A stretch of 32,112 nucleotides of DNA from Choristocarpus tenellus KU-1152. Lineage: Eukaryota; Phaeophyceae. The first letter of the stretch is position 1. Every line of letters begins with the position of its first letter. Below are positions 9,734 to 20,500 of the stretch, piece after piece. A program made the position numbers and the translations under genes. Under the pieces are notes generated by a model. The model did no database searches and had not been told where the DNA came from. It worked only from the letters and a program-made list of their open reading frames with translations. The stretch spans positions 1 to 32,112 of the forward strand of contig CAXNAD020000075.1 of the NCBI GenBank assembly GCA_964200185.2. The letters are read 5' to 3'.

Positions 9734-12647
9734 GTAGCTCAAGTAATTTGCTGTAAGGTCGTTGTGGAGGGTGCGATGCTCTTGTCGTCGAGAGAAACGG
9801 TCACCAATTGGTTTAATTGACCCAGCCAACCATGTCTGTGTATCTCCAATCTATTATCTGCAGACAGAGGTGTTGCTTGGCGCCCAGCCCGTCGATATGG
9901 GATTCGCCCCCTCAGAATTGGCAATGCGTGTCGTTGATTGGGTTCACGTCACTGGAGGCCTACCGTATTGGGCAGCCATCGGTTGTATTACCTTGGCATT
10001 GCGTTCGATCATCTTCCCTGTGGGACTTCTTTCTATTCGGAACTCTTCACGACTGGCGATCATGAAGCCTGAGATGGACTTACTCAAGGCATCCATTGAG
10101 GTATGGTCTCCTTGCATGCTTCGCGGTACTATGCACCCCTAACACCTTAGAAATGCATCACAACTTCAATGTATGGTGTTGGGCGTGGTGAGGATCATTG
10201 GGACAGCAACGAATCTAGTGGAGTGAGAGGAGTGAAGAGTAGACCTGACTCAGACAATCATTTTCCCTGTCTTCCAACTGTTAATGATTTGCTGCACATC
10301 TTCAGCCTTTGTTGTCACACACGAGAGGCACGAGTCCCCTCTTCTCAACGTACACAATACGAAACTTACTCCAGCAACCCTATAGTGTGATTGGATTAAC
10401 TAGTGCAAGGCTCACAGCTAACTCCTTCAGCATGAACCTCTCCCCCCGTCGATTATTTCCACGAAAGACAGGCCTTTGTTGATCACAGCTTGCTCTCGTC
10501 ATACTTGCACCCGTTTCCCAAGTTGTGGACAGAACACGTTGTGGAACACATTCCTTTGTCAAGAAACCTCTACTCCTCCCCCAATCCTACTAACCATCCC
10601 TCTGCCCTGTAGGATGATCCTAATTCGAGCCAGGTAAGACGGGCAGACCGATACCGGCAAGAAATGAGGGCTTTGTTTAGGAAACACAAGTGCAACATGA
10701 TGAACGGCATTGCATTTCCTCTGGTTCAGATCCCCCTTTTCATCTCCTTCTTCACTGGATTGCGCAGCATGGCGGAGACCTTCCCTGCCTATGCCTCAGG
10801 CGGTACATTGTGGTTCATGGTGAGCAAATTCTTAGTTGCAAGTGTAATTCTATAGAGGCCTCCATATTCGTATGCTTTGTGCCTGGCATGGAGTAACATT
10901 CCCTTTTCCTGGAGAGGATAGACTTTGATGGAGTGATACACAAAAGAGGCTTATCACAACAGTGGTCTCTGGCTGCTAATATTCTTGACTAATTGAATAC
11001 AAAGGAGAACGCAAGCAATGTGTGGAGAATAGCAGCGTAAGCACACACAGCCTTCCAAAGCTTTTATGCCTCATCTCACACACACCACCCTGCACTCCTA
11101 TATGCGACACAGGACTTGGGTGCAGCGGACCCAACACATGCCTTCCCGATTCTGACAGGGTTGACCTTTCTCCTTATGGCAGAGGTTGGAGCGGATGGCA
11201 TGGCACAGGGTTCAAACTCGTCTTCCATGCGTGCAGGGATGCGTGGGCTCTCTGTGGTGATGGTACCCCTGACTTGGAATGTGTCGTCCGGGGTGTTTGT
11301 GTACTGGCTCACTTCCAACATGTACTCCTTGGCACAGACTCTCTTTCTCAAGGTATATTTATATACTGTCACCATTTGTGACCGACCTTGTCTGTGTGCA
11401 GTAGACAGTATATTGTCAAGTAGTAAAATGGGTACTTGTAGTAGCACTTGCACAAGAAGTACGCGCTAGTGTTTCACCCATGTGCACCTTGCAGTCACTC
11501 TAGGAAGATGGCTAAAATTACCATTCCAAGAAGGGGGATTAAGTGTATTTTTAGCGATGAGAGTTGGGTGAGGTAGGTGAAAGGGGTGATTCTTTGGCAT
11601 ACACTAGATTACATGGGAGGGTCACATTCTTGCAATTTCTTACATATAGGAGCTGCTTCGGAGTTTGAGTTTGTTGGCACCTCCTTGAAGAAAGCAACTG
11701 ATAAGCTATGTATTTTCACAGCTAAGCCTTCAATCTGCGTGGGTTCCATAGAAGAGTTTAGAAGTGAACGACGCTTCTGAGGATACAGTCATCAACGAAC
11801 CATACAGTTGTTTTTGTGTCCCTCCTTTGTTGTGTTTTTGATGATAACTGCAAATGAATGTTAGCATCTGTAAGCTTGCCAACCTGCGGACTCACAGATA
11901 CATATTGGAGGGGCACTGCACAGGGTTAGTGCAATCGCACTTGCAAAATTTGGTGTGCCATCGTGACTGTCTCAGGAAAATCAACACCAGAGTTTTTTTA
12001 GATTGGCTTGAACTGTGCTAAAGACATTAAGGAGTTACTGATCCTGAACATTGGCACCTAAGACTCTGCCGTTTGGTTTCTTATTCCCCTCCCACACATT
12101 CCCCATGTCCAGAACATTAGCATAGTCTTGGGAAAATTCCCTTGTGGTTGCCGCCTCTGTCATTGCTGGAATATTTTCAACTGTCCTGTTTGACTCCCCT
12201 CTTTTCATACCCTAATCGAGGTAACCCCTCCTAACTTGACAGACCTCACTGTTACCCCTTCCACTGCCCAATCAGGCACCTAAGATCAAGAGTGCGCTAG
12301 ACATACCTACAGCTCGCCCTCCACCCCCCCCTTTGGACAAGAGCATGACGTGGATGGGTGTGTTGGGGGCCAAAAATCCTTTTCAAGCGTACAATGAAAT
12401 GCGTCATCAACAGGAGATGGAAACGTGGCTTGCCCCACCCATCGGTGGAAGCCCTGGTTCCCCACTACCACGTGCCTCACCAAGGCCTCCCCTGGAGATC
12501 GTCAAGGCCCCCCAGCCTACTCGAGCTCCTGTAGAGGTGGTAACCTATGCAGAGAGACCGACTGCAGTAAGGACAGAAAGGAAAAGTAGGAGCGGCAGAA
12601 GCGAGAAGAAGGGCAAGCGTGCAAAGGATCGGGAAGCGGGAAGGTAG
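9332..12647 (+). CDS. OXA1: OXA1/YidC/Alb3-family mitochondrial membrane insertase
   Basis: Exons 9332-9733, 9864-10100, 10613-10819, 11113-11352 and 12276-12647 join in phase 0 to give 485 residues. OXA1 inserts mitochondrially made and some imported proteins into the inner membrane. The N-terminus is Arg-rich without acids early on and later has RRSLSTSAR, as in a presequence and cleavage region. The core starts at GGLPYWAAIG (165-174). LALRSIIFP carries Arg181, matching the conserved groove arginine of YidC proteins. Further hydrophobic segments lie at about 246-263, 291-305 and 328-362, with FPLVQIPLFISFF and GGTLWFMDLGAADP typical of the family. The C-terminal 50 residues are strongly basic (KSRSGRSEKKGKRAK), like the ribosome-binding tail of OXA1, which argues against COX18 and a plastid Alb3. 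The exact exon 1 donor is uncertain. Confidence 0.93.
9864..10100 (+). CDS. OXA1: OXA1 exon 2 (first core membrane helix)
   Basis: 79 codons, phase 0. The acceptor is attatctgcag and the donor is GAG|GTATGG. It encodes the amphipathic lead-in, GLPYWAAIG, LALRSIIFPVGLLS and a following basic/charged stretch with MKPEMDLLKASIE, typical of the cytoplasmic or matrix hairpin of YidC-family proteins. Confidence 0.92.
10101..10612 (+). other. OXA1 intron 2
   Basis: 512 bases from GTATGG to a pyrimidine-rich acceptor ending tctgccctgtag. I see no coding segment in it. Confidence 0.8.
10613..10819 (+). CDS. OXA1: OXA1 exon 3
   Basis: 69 codons, phase 0. It includes RYRQEMRALFRKHKCN, then the hydrophobic GIAFPLVQIPLFISFF, and ends GGTLWFM. 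The acceptor is ccctgtag and the donor is ATG|GTGAGC. A GTAAGA at 10634 could act as a cryptic donor but would remove the conserved hairpin. Confidence 0.92.
11113..11352 (+). CDS. OXA1: OXA1 exon 4 (last membrane helices)
   Basis: 80 codons, phase 0. It starts DLGAADPTHAFPILTG, completing WFMDL, and ends with VYWLTSNMYSLAQTLFLK, the conserved final helix of the family. The acceptor is gcgacacag and the donor is AAG|GTATAT. Confidence 0.92.
11353..12275 (+). other. OXA1 intron 4
   Basis: 923 bases from GTATAT to CCAATCAG. I see no exon, repeat or RNA gene in it. The LFLK-APKIKSALDIP join reads as continuous OXA1 sequence. Confidence 0.75.
12276..12647 (+). CDS. OXA1: OXA1 exon 5 (C-terminal tail and stop)
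   Basis: 123 codons and TAG at 12645-12647. It starts APKIKSALDIP, the family's post-helix motif, then a Pro-rich linker, the segment AKNPFQAYNEM and a Lys/Arg-rich end. The basic tail matches the known role of OXA1 tails in holding the mitochondrial ribosome. Confidence 0.9.
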   Translation, partial: APKIKSALDIPTARPPPPPLDKSMTWMGVLGAKNPFQAYNEMRHQQEMETWLAPPIGGSPGSPLPRASPRPPLEIVKAPQPTRAPVEVVTYAERPTAVRTERKSRSGRSEKKGKRAKDREAGR

Positions 12648-12690
12648 TGATGTGTTTTTAGTAGTCCCTAGTCTAGGTGTGTGTCTGTAC

Positions 12691-12733
12691 TTTGTTGCTT
12701 TGTTTCTTTGTTGCTTTGTTTCTTTGTTGCTTC
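12691..12733. repeat. 16-base tandem repeat after OXA1
   Basis: TTTGTTGCTTTGTTTC is repeated at 12691-12706 and 12707-12722, with a partial third copy. It starts 43 bases after the OXA1 stop codon, so it is probably in the 3' UTR. Confidence 0.9.
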
Positions 12734-12947
12734 TTTTACTTCAACTTTGGTGTGCCGTGTCATCTTGAGCGCTGTGTGTGCTTGTCAGTAGTCTTCCCAA
12801 AGTTTTTGTTTACAGAGGGGTGTCATAAAGCATGCTATGTCGAAATAGTTACAGCCTCTTTCAAAGTTGGACATAAAAGAGATCTATGTTTCTGCCATGA
12901 CTCCACTGTTTTGATCTATCTTCACAAGCAACCTCAACCCTTCATTT

Positions 12948-12962
12948 AGTGCTTGTAGCACT
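12948..12962. terminator. short hairpin downstream of OXA1
   Basis: AGTGCT and AGCACT pair across a 3-base loop, 300 bases after the stop codon. The terminator class is only the nearest fit; it could be a 3'-end processing element or chance. Confidence 0.25.
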
Positions 12963-13562
12963 TCCAGTGTTAGCCTCGACATCTCCTGGCCTTACTTCAA
13001 TCCCCTAGTATGTAGTATCAGCTAAGATGTGTATTCCACGGCAACCATTTACTACACTACACCTGGTTGTCCATGTGTTCCTGTGGATTTTCTGAGAGGC
13101 CACTTGTGCTCATGTCTTCACTCCTTGACTGAAGCACCCTTCAAGAGTAGGGCATCAGGTCAGCCTATTCTCATCCCTATTCTTATCACAGCAGCATGGA
13201 ATTATTTTGACACACCACATCGTTTCTCCTCCCTTGTAGCTTCTGTGCTACTCCTAGGATAGATGGTAAAACTGCTGCAACTGAGAAGACTGACAGAAGT
13301 AATGCCCCTTCGTGCTAATATATTGTACTGTATGTGCTTGTGCACATTTTTTTGAAAGCTAAATTGACTCTAGAGGTTACATGTTGTGGGTACCGCTAAC
13401 ACTCCATACTACTTCGAACAACCTTTTCCTGAGAGGCGAGGCATTGTGTGCCAGGCAATTGCCCCAAAATGGAGTGAGGGGGTCGTGGAGAGTGTAGGAT
13501 TGCAAAGAGCAGGGAGGTTGCAGGTGGTATTCGCATCAGTGAGCAGGGGGAGGTGAAGGAGG

Positions 13563-13574
13563 TTAGGGTTAGGG
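13563..13574. repeat. two TTAGGG units
   Basis: A second interstitial telomere-like pair, in the same orientation as the block at 3803-3820. Confidence 0.75.
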
Positions 13575-16500
13575 TGATGAGGCACTGCAAGAGTTACAAC
13601 AGTGGGGTGCAAATCTTGACCACATCTAGAACTATTCGCAATGGAGGAAAATCAGGATTGGTGAAACTGAGGGAAGGGGTGAACGCGCTTACCCTGTACA
13701 CTCCTCAACAGTTTTGGATTCTCGAGGGAAAATAACTAGCTGCAATGGCCTTGCAGATAACATTGGCACTGGACAGCTACAACGGTCAATGTCAACAGCA
13801 AGCAATGTGTTCTGTACAGGCTCAAACATCAAGGGGAATGGCAGTTGTAAAGTTGCAGCATGGAGGCCTGTGCTCTTGTTGAAACACCTATATTGTCGTA
13901 TCGCATATTAAAGCATGACATTGCTGATCCGTAGACACAAGTATATCCTCACAAGTTGTTTGTTTTATTGCATGATTATTCCTTCTACCTAACCAGTACG
14001 TCATAGAGCTTACACTGCTTCACTTTATACTGGTATGCTGCTAAGGACCCTCCCATTTTCCGGTGTCGGGTTGTGTGCAAGAGACACATTTATGGGTCTG
14101 TGAGGACTGAAGGCTTCACGGTACTCAAGAAAAGTTAAACATATTTACTCTCAAGAAGTTTGCACTTCAAAGATATCCAGACAATACTTGTGAGAGGAGC
14201 TAGAGGTTGTTTGTTGTGCCTGATATAGCCCAAGACCTAGGAGGTAAGAGTGGGCTGAGAATATGTAGAAATTACAATTTTTCGTCTCCATCCATTCTTC
14301 CCAAGGATCGTCAAATAGTATATCCTCTACAGGAGTAGTGTGAGTGCTTGTAAGTTCACAACAGCCTGAGAGAGAGAAAGTTGTATGTGCAACACATTAG
14401 AAAACCACCACTTCTTGTAGTATGAAAGAATATCCCCGGGAAAGGTTTGGTAATCCAGGAGTCTGATTCATTATTGAGGGGTGAGATTATCGGAAAATGA
14501 GCGACTCTGCCAGCAAATTGCTGACGCTCTGAAGCACTTGGAAATCGATCTTACGTGCCAATAGTAAATCAATCCCAGTCTGACAGAAGCGCTTTGAGGG
14601 TCTTCCCCCTATCAGTAATATAATCCAACTTCATTGCATCATGTCGAGCTTCTTCCATGGACAAGATCATCACTTCTCCTAACACCTTTGTGTAGGAAAA
14701 TAAATTACCGTTACTGTGGCTCTCGACAACAAGTGATACAATAGCAACAAATTGAGGCAAGGCTTACCAGGTACAGAAACAATCCCTGTCCTCCAAAATG
14801 GATAAATCAAGTTTATAATTACACTATATACCACTGTTCTGTGCTGAAGTACACGTCCCAACACTCAACCAATGTTACCAGTGAAACTAACTAACTTCTC
14901 CTTTCTTGCATAGCAGATGGCTCTGTAGTATAAAATAGGGCAAACAAGCACTAGCAGTTTCTACATCTAATCTCCTAAGAGCATGTAGACATCACATGAG
15001 ATGGGGTTGTATCATTTATCCCCTCTCACAAACCTACCCCATCCCATCACACCCTGTGGAACACATCTAACGCATTGGTACCCTGAAGATATCCAGCCAA
15101 ACAATGTACTCACTCGCCTGGCATGATACTTTATATTATGTGCTTAGGATGCTTCAAAAAAATGCCCAGCCTACAACCTTCCTCAACTTTCTCAGAGTCC
15201 ACTTAGTGGACCTCCAACATGTAAGCTTCCCTGATGCCCAACCTCCTCAAAGCGGACAGGCATCCATTCTTGGGGCCTTCTTCCCCATACACATTCCACC
15301 AGGAACTGCGAACCACTCCCCACACAGCTCCTTTTCCCGTTCTATTTTCAGCATCTTCACCACTAAGTCGTACCAACATCACTGCATCAACCGGCCACGC
15401 CATGAATAATAACAGTCTTGCATCTTTTTCGCTGGGGGGAGTAGGAATTATGTGAGGAAGCCTAGATATCTTTTTGGCCTTCAATCCATGCTAATATTGA
15501 CTTGTTTAACTGATTACAGCTTCCGTGTTCATACTTCTCTTCTTGCATGAAGAATATGGTCCACCTCGACATCGTGCCCCTCCCTGACCCTACTGGGGCA
15601 CTCAACCACCACATAAAATGTTCTCTTCGTCCTGAAGGTTTCCAAAATGAATAATTAATGACAACGAGAGCACTTTACTCGGGAATATGAAATCGACAAT
15701 CATACTAAGTCACAAGTAGATATGAACGGACTCTTCTGTTGCAACCTATATATAAAATTTAGTGGTTGAAGAACCCTCCTGTGTTTGCTACATATATCGC
15801 TCAATTCTTCTCGTCAGTGACGTTCCTGGCATTGTGAAGCGCATGAAATGGATGCATCACAAAGTAAACCTGAAACATCTTTCCTTGTCTTCCACTCAAG
15901 AGTGGTGTCATTTTTACAACTTCCACATCCACCTCAGTTCTCCTCTTTAACATGCCTGAGCCTGGCAGTTCATATTTTGCACGAAAATCGCAGGAGTACG
16001 ATCGTGAAGGGACTATCTTTCCTCCTTTGTGGTGTCGTGTTGGTTGGAAAGCGGCGAGATGAGATATTGTGCTTGCGCTTTGTTTTCGTGATTTCTTTAG
16101 GGTACCTCTCATGTGGATGCTGTTACAGGCGCCCCTCAGAACTCCCCTCCACAGGATGACAACTCAAATTTAACGACCTTAAAAGGACGCTAAGAGAGGG
16201 GTCCACAGATGATGACCACGTTCGGTGTCAGTTTGATGCTTAGCTCAGTCAATGTTTCGCTTTTCGCTTTATCAAAAGAGGTACATCAAAAGAACTGAAG
16301 GGCGTGGTGAGCCTTCGGCTTTTTATTAACTTTCATCCACCATTTTTATACAGTCAAAGAGTTAAATGCCTATGTAGATACTTAAAATAATAAATCTTTA
16401 TTCTGCAACTTCCAAGAATTGACATATATTCTGTGAGATTATGTATATTTCTAATCTTACTCTACATCTTTTATCAATTCAAAGTTCCCCTTGCATGAAT

Positions 16501-17269
16501 TCTTACGTGTGTATAATGTTCGCGCATTTTGGCACGCAGAAAGAATTGCTCGCATTATTTTTTGATGGATCAATGCATACATCACGGCCACCTCTCCTAC
16601 ACGAATGATAACGTTTCTTTTATGTTCACTGTTCAGAGGTAGACTCGGTCTGTTGGGGCATTTTAATGAAACTTCACGTAAACTTTTTGGAGGACCATTC
16701 AATTGATTGGTCAAAGTATGTATCAAAGTGTAGGTTTCGGACAAACCACTAGTTGTGGTTGAGATACTATGTGTAACCCACGCTCACAATGATCATGATT
16801 TAAAATATTATTTGAGGTCATGTATAGTAAAACAATTAATACCAAACTTTTTCGTTTTTTTTATTCGCATTTATCTCGAGAAAAAGTCACGCCACTTACC
16901 TTTTAACTCTACTACTTTTCGTTAGGTGTAGGACAGTTGCAGGATCAAGGTAGTTTTGAGGACAGGGTGGACGTATAACTTTAAAGTGGATCACCACAAT
17001 TGCGCATTTCCAGTGTGAACAAGCCGATGCACGAGAGTCAGCGCCGGAAGGGCAAGCGAATCCATGCCAGAGATTTATCATCGCCCCGTTGGGGCACATC
17101 AACAGGTAATATAGGTCCTATTCCTAACCAGCTGGGGTGAATTTTCATTTTCCCTGCTCCAGCTCGTGCCAATGTATAACTTGCTGGTGATTGTCCCAGT
17201 GAGGAACGAGGAAGAATCTATCCAGGAGTGAAAAGAACAGTCTGATGCCCATCTTGATCTTCATCTAAG

Positions 17270-17276
17270 TATAGAA
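17270..17276 (+). promoter_or_regulatory. TATA-like box of WDR48
   Basis: TATAGAA begins 41 bases upstream of the ATG at 17311, within a short ATAGA repeat. Confidence 0.4.
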
Positions 17277-17310
17277 TAGAATAACCACCCTAATACCTTT
17301 CCCCCACCTG

Positions 17311-17584
17311 ATGCATCTTAATTTCCCATCTCATCCCTTTTCGATGTCCACCCATGCCTCTTCTCTTCATCTCCTGGAACCTGAGACCCCTCCAAGGAAA
17401 CGCCGTCTTGTCAAGTATCAAATGCAGCCCTTAAGTGAACAGTTAGGTTTCACTGGACTCCATCGCTGCGGGCATCGATTCGGCGTTAATCGAATTCTTC
17501 GGGTGGGAGCTTCTGATATCCTCAGTGCAGGGCGCGACGGCGTGATCCGACGCTGGGATGTTTCAGAAAGTTTACAGATGTCAG
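17311..17584 (+). CDS. WDR48: WDR48 exon 1
   Basis: Residues 1-91, ending phase 1 at TCAG|GTATGC. After a basic/Pro-rich leader it holds the first WD unit, FGVNRILRVG and SAGRDGVIRRWDV. The GRD-x-x-I-R-x-W pattern matches blade 1 of animal WDR48. Confidence 0.88.
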
Positions 17585-20500
17585 GTATGCTTCGGGACAG
17601 TTCAACCAATTCCTGGGTACCAAGATTTCGATTAATCTGATGGAGTTGTGTCATGGGTATAACATGGATTCCCTACATGCTGCAATCCTATTTTCTCCAA
17701 AGGACAAGTTTGATATAGTTTCCCCTCACTATGATATGTGGATGGTGAGGTTACCACAGCCTAACGTAGAATCTCGTCAGCCTACCTAAACGCGTCCTCC
17801 AAATCTTACTCACTGACCGAAAGCTTGAAGGTATTATTCTCATGCCCTGACCTGCAGACTTTTGATTCCGATGCTAATCTGCGGCATACCCTGGACTATC
17901 CGCGTCTCTATCAAGACAGGCACACTGGAACATGATCGCGGTGATAGGGAAGCCGGTCTCGGACAAATACAATCTTCTCCGAAATGCACTGGCACGTTTA
18001 CGTCACACACAGATTGGGTAACGAGCCTTGCTGTGGCATCGGAGAGAATCATGGCATCGGGATCAAATGATGGTACTATCAAGCTTTGGGACCTAGCCTC
18101 TGTCCCAAACTACCTCAATGGGCATCAAGATGACACTGGTGGTGTGGGGAACTGCACGTCCACCGGAACCAACGGTGGGAGTAGTGAGCGGCGAGGAGGG
18201 GGTAACCTACCGAATGGTAACAGCTATGGCAAGAAGGATCGTACAGGCTCAAGTAGGAATTATGCTCATTCTTCAGGAGGTGTTGGAGGTGAGTTGTTAC
18301 ATTTTTGAAGTCGCAAAAAAACATCGACTTTTCAAAAAGGACCACTCAAGATGATTATTGTAGGGCATTACAAAGTCTTGATCCAGCGGTCCACCGCAGC
18401 ATCCCACCAGTCCCCAAACAGTAGTTAGTCCTGTGGGCACTTTTCGAACATATTGTTTGTGCTGTTGAAGTAAGTTGAGCAAATTGGGCGTGTATCTGCA
18501 CAGTGGTGAGGCCTGTTGGTGGGGACAGCTATGTGCCATTTATGCTAGTCCCTGAGTAATATTTCACAGGACTGTGACGACCAAGGAGAAAATGTCCAAA
18601 AAGGACAAAAAAAAAACTTCTCCCAGGTTCAGGGCAGGGTGGAAGCAGCACTTTCCTACTCTCAAGTATGCGGTGAATGTTAACGTACGTTGTGAAATCA
18701 TCTGACAGGTCCTGACTGTGGGCTGCACAAATATTGACATATAACAAGAAAGTTATCACAGAGCAGTATGGACCCCATTCAGTCCTTGACTTCAAGCTCT
18801 GCACTTTAAGAGGGACTCATGAAAACTTGTTCATTCTCTATGCCTCTGAAATTCCCTCCCTAGAACTCCTTCATGGTGCCCTCATGCTGAACAGTAACGG
18901 CAGCAGCAATGGTGGTGGATTTGGTGAAGGTGAGGATTCCCCTCCTCACCCTCCAGCCCAGTTTGCACCATTGCTAACAGTGTCAGGTCATGGGGACTAT
19001 GTGAAGTGCCTGGCCTACTCACCCCACCGGAGTCTACTGGTGTCAGGGGGTCTGGACAAACGCATGCTTGTGTGGGACTTGCAACGAATGACTGCTCCGT
19101 TAATGTCCCTTCTGCCAACGGGCAGAGGTGATGAGAAGGGTGTGATGGGGAAGGGTCAGTGGAAAGGGCTGGAAGGGGAACATGGTGATACATGGCAGCT
19201 ATTGCGGGATCCAAGGAGAGTCTTGCTTGGGCCAGGGATAGCGGCAACTGGGCATGGTGAGGTAAGTGATGTGCGCCAATGATGCAAGAATATCGTGTGT
19301 ATAGCCTCACACAGCAGCAGGAAGATTCAATATTGAGTGAGGGATGTAAGGCAGGGAAAATTAGAGAAAGTGGTGACTAGACCCCCTACTGCTGTAGTGG
19401 TCAAAGTATGGCACAAATCTTGGACAGGGTGTAGAAAGGACTCCCCTGTTCCCTGAAGTTTTTAGTTTCGAGAATGAAAACGACAGTTATCCAGTGTCAG
19501 TGTGCATTGGACACCTAGAATGTGAGGTGAAGGCAGTGTATACATTACTTGTCGTTGTACTTTGTGAGTAAGCTCTTCATGTTTATATGATGTAGATTAG
19601 ATTAGATTGGGCATATCCTATGATCATTTAGGTTTCCAAAATTTCCCCATGTACTGTATGCAGGTGTTTCTTGTCCTGCTCTGTAGAGGGCATATACCTT
19701 ACCATTTTCCTCAATCTTACAAAATGATAGAGATGAAGCATTGAGGGCAGGACGTGGTTGACAAAGGGTTCAATAAATAGCAAATATATGGCCTGGGCCG
19801 GGGTTTCTGGGCTATTGGTAAGGCTTACATGAAGCCTGTTGTGCTGGTCCCTTTTTAGTAATATATTTTGTATGTATGATATCTTATGTAATACCATGGA
19901 TATTTTCCCACCTTATGGTGGGGATCAATATCATAAATGATCCAGTGCATGATATGAATGATTCATACAACCCAAACATTAGCAGTCGAGCGTGTGAGGA
20001 AATATTCCATCAAGTATGAGGAATTGCAAGGTTAAACAAAGATCGCATTGATGACTTTGATGATAGGATTCCAAATTCAGTCTTCAACTAAATGGTTGAT
20101 TATGATGATCAGGTATTTTGGTCTATGATTGTAACGAATCTTCTTGGTATGATGTTAGGGTGATTGCAATTGATCTGAGCCTTAGAACGGTACTTTGGTT
20201 CAAGCTCGTTCAAATTTAATCACACGTCTCCAGGAAGAGGTTGACATGTTGATACACACACACACTGCATTGAGCTGCCTGTCCAGCTACTGAGCCAGTC
20301 AGTCAGCCAGCAATGACTTTTCTTTCTTGAGGGGTCTCTACAAAACTGCACTTCTAGAAAGTGCATGTAAAGGTCATGGGCAGCACTCCATCTCAGCAAC
20401 AAGAAGGATTCCTATGCAGTTTGGAATATTCTCCGCTTGCAAAGATAATTACTAATGGTAGCTATCGCTGTTGTAGATGCAGATTGGTGGATGTTTGTGA

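Larger units (their letters stand above)
12648..17310. other. unassigned interval between OXA1 and WDR48
   Basis: 4.66 kb with no gene I can assemble. It begins with the OXA1 3' region (T+G-rich, with a 16-base tandem repeat) and ends with the WDR48 promoter. The middle, about 14.1-15.5 kb, is A+C-rich on the plus strand (111 of 180 at 14941-15120), a bias that marks minus-strand transcription elsewhere in this window. Several open stretches with plausible splice signals exist on the minus strand, but they do not chain into one convincing protein and show no family I recognise. Confidence 0.5.

Noticed and set aside
15500-15660. Both strands of this segment look like exons (minus EHFMWWLSAPVG; plus KNMVHLDIVPLPDPTG after a strong acceptor)
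   Set aside because: Opposite strands and different frames all seem plausible, which shows that visual impression alone is unreliable here; no homology or chain of exons supports either.
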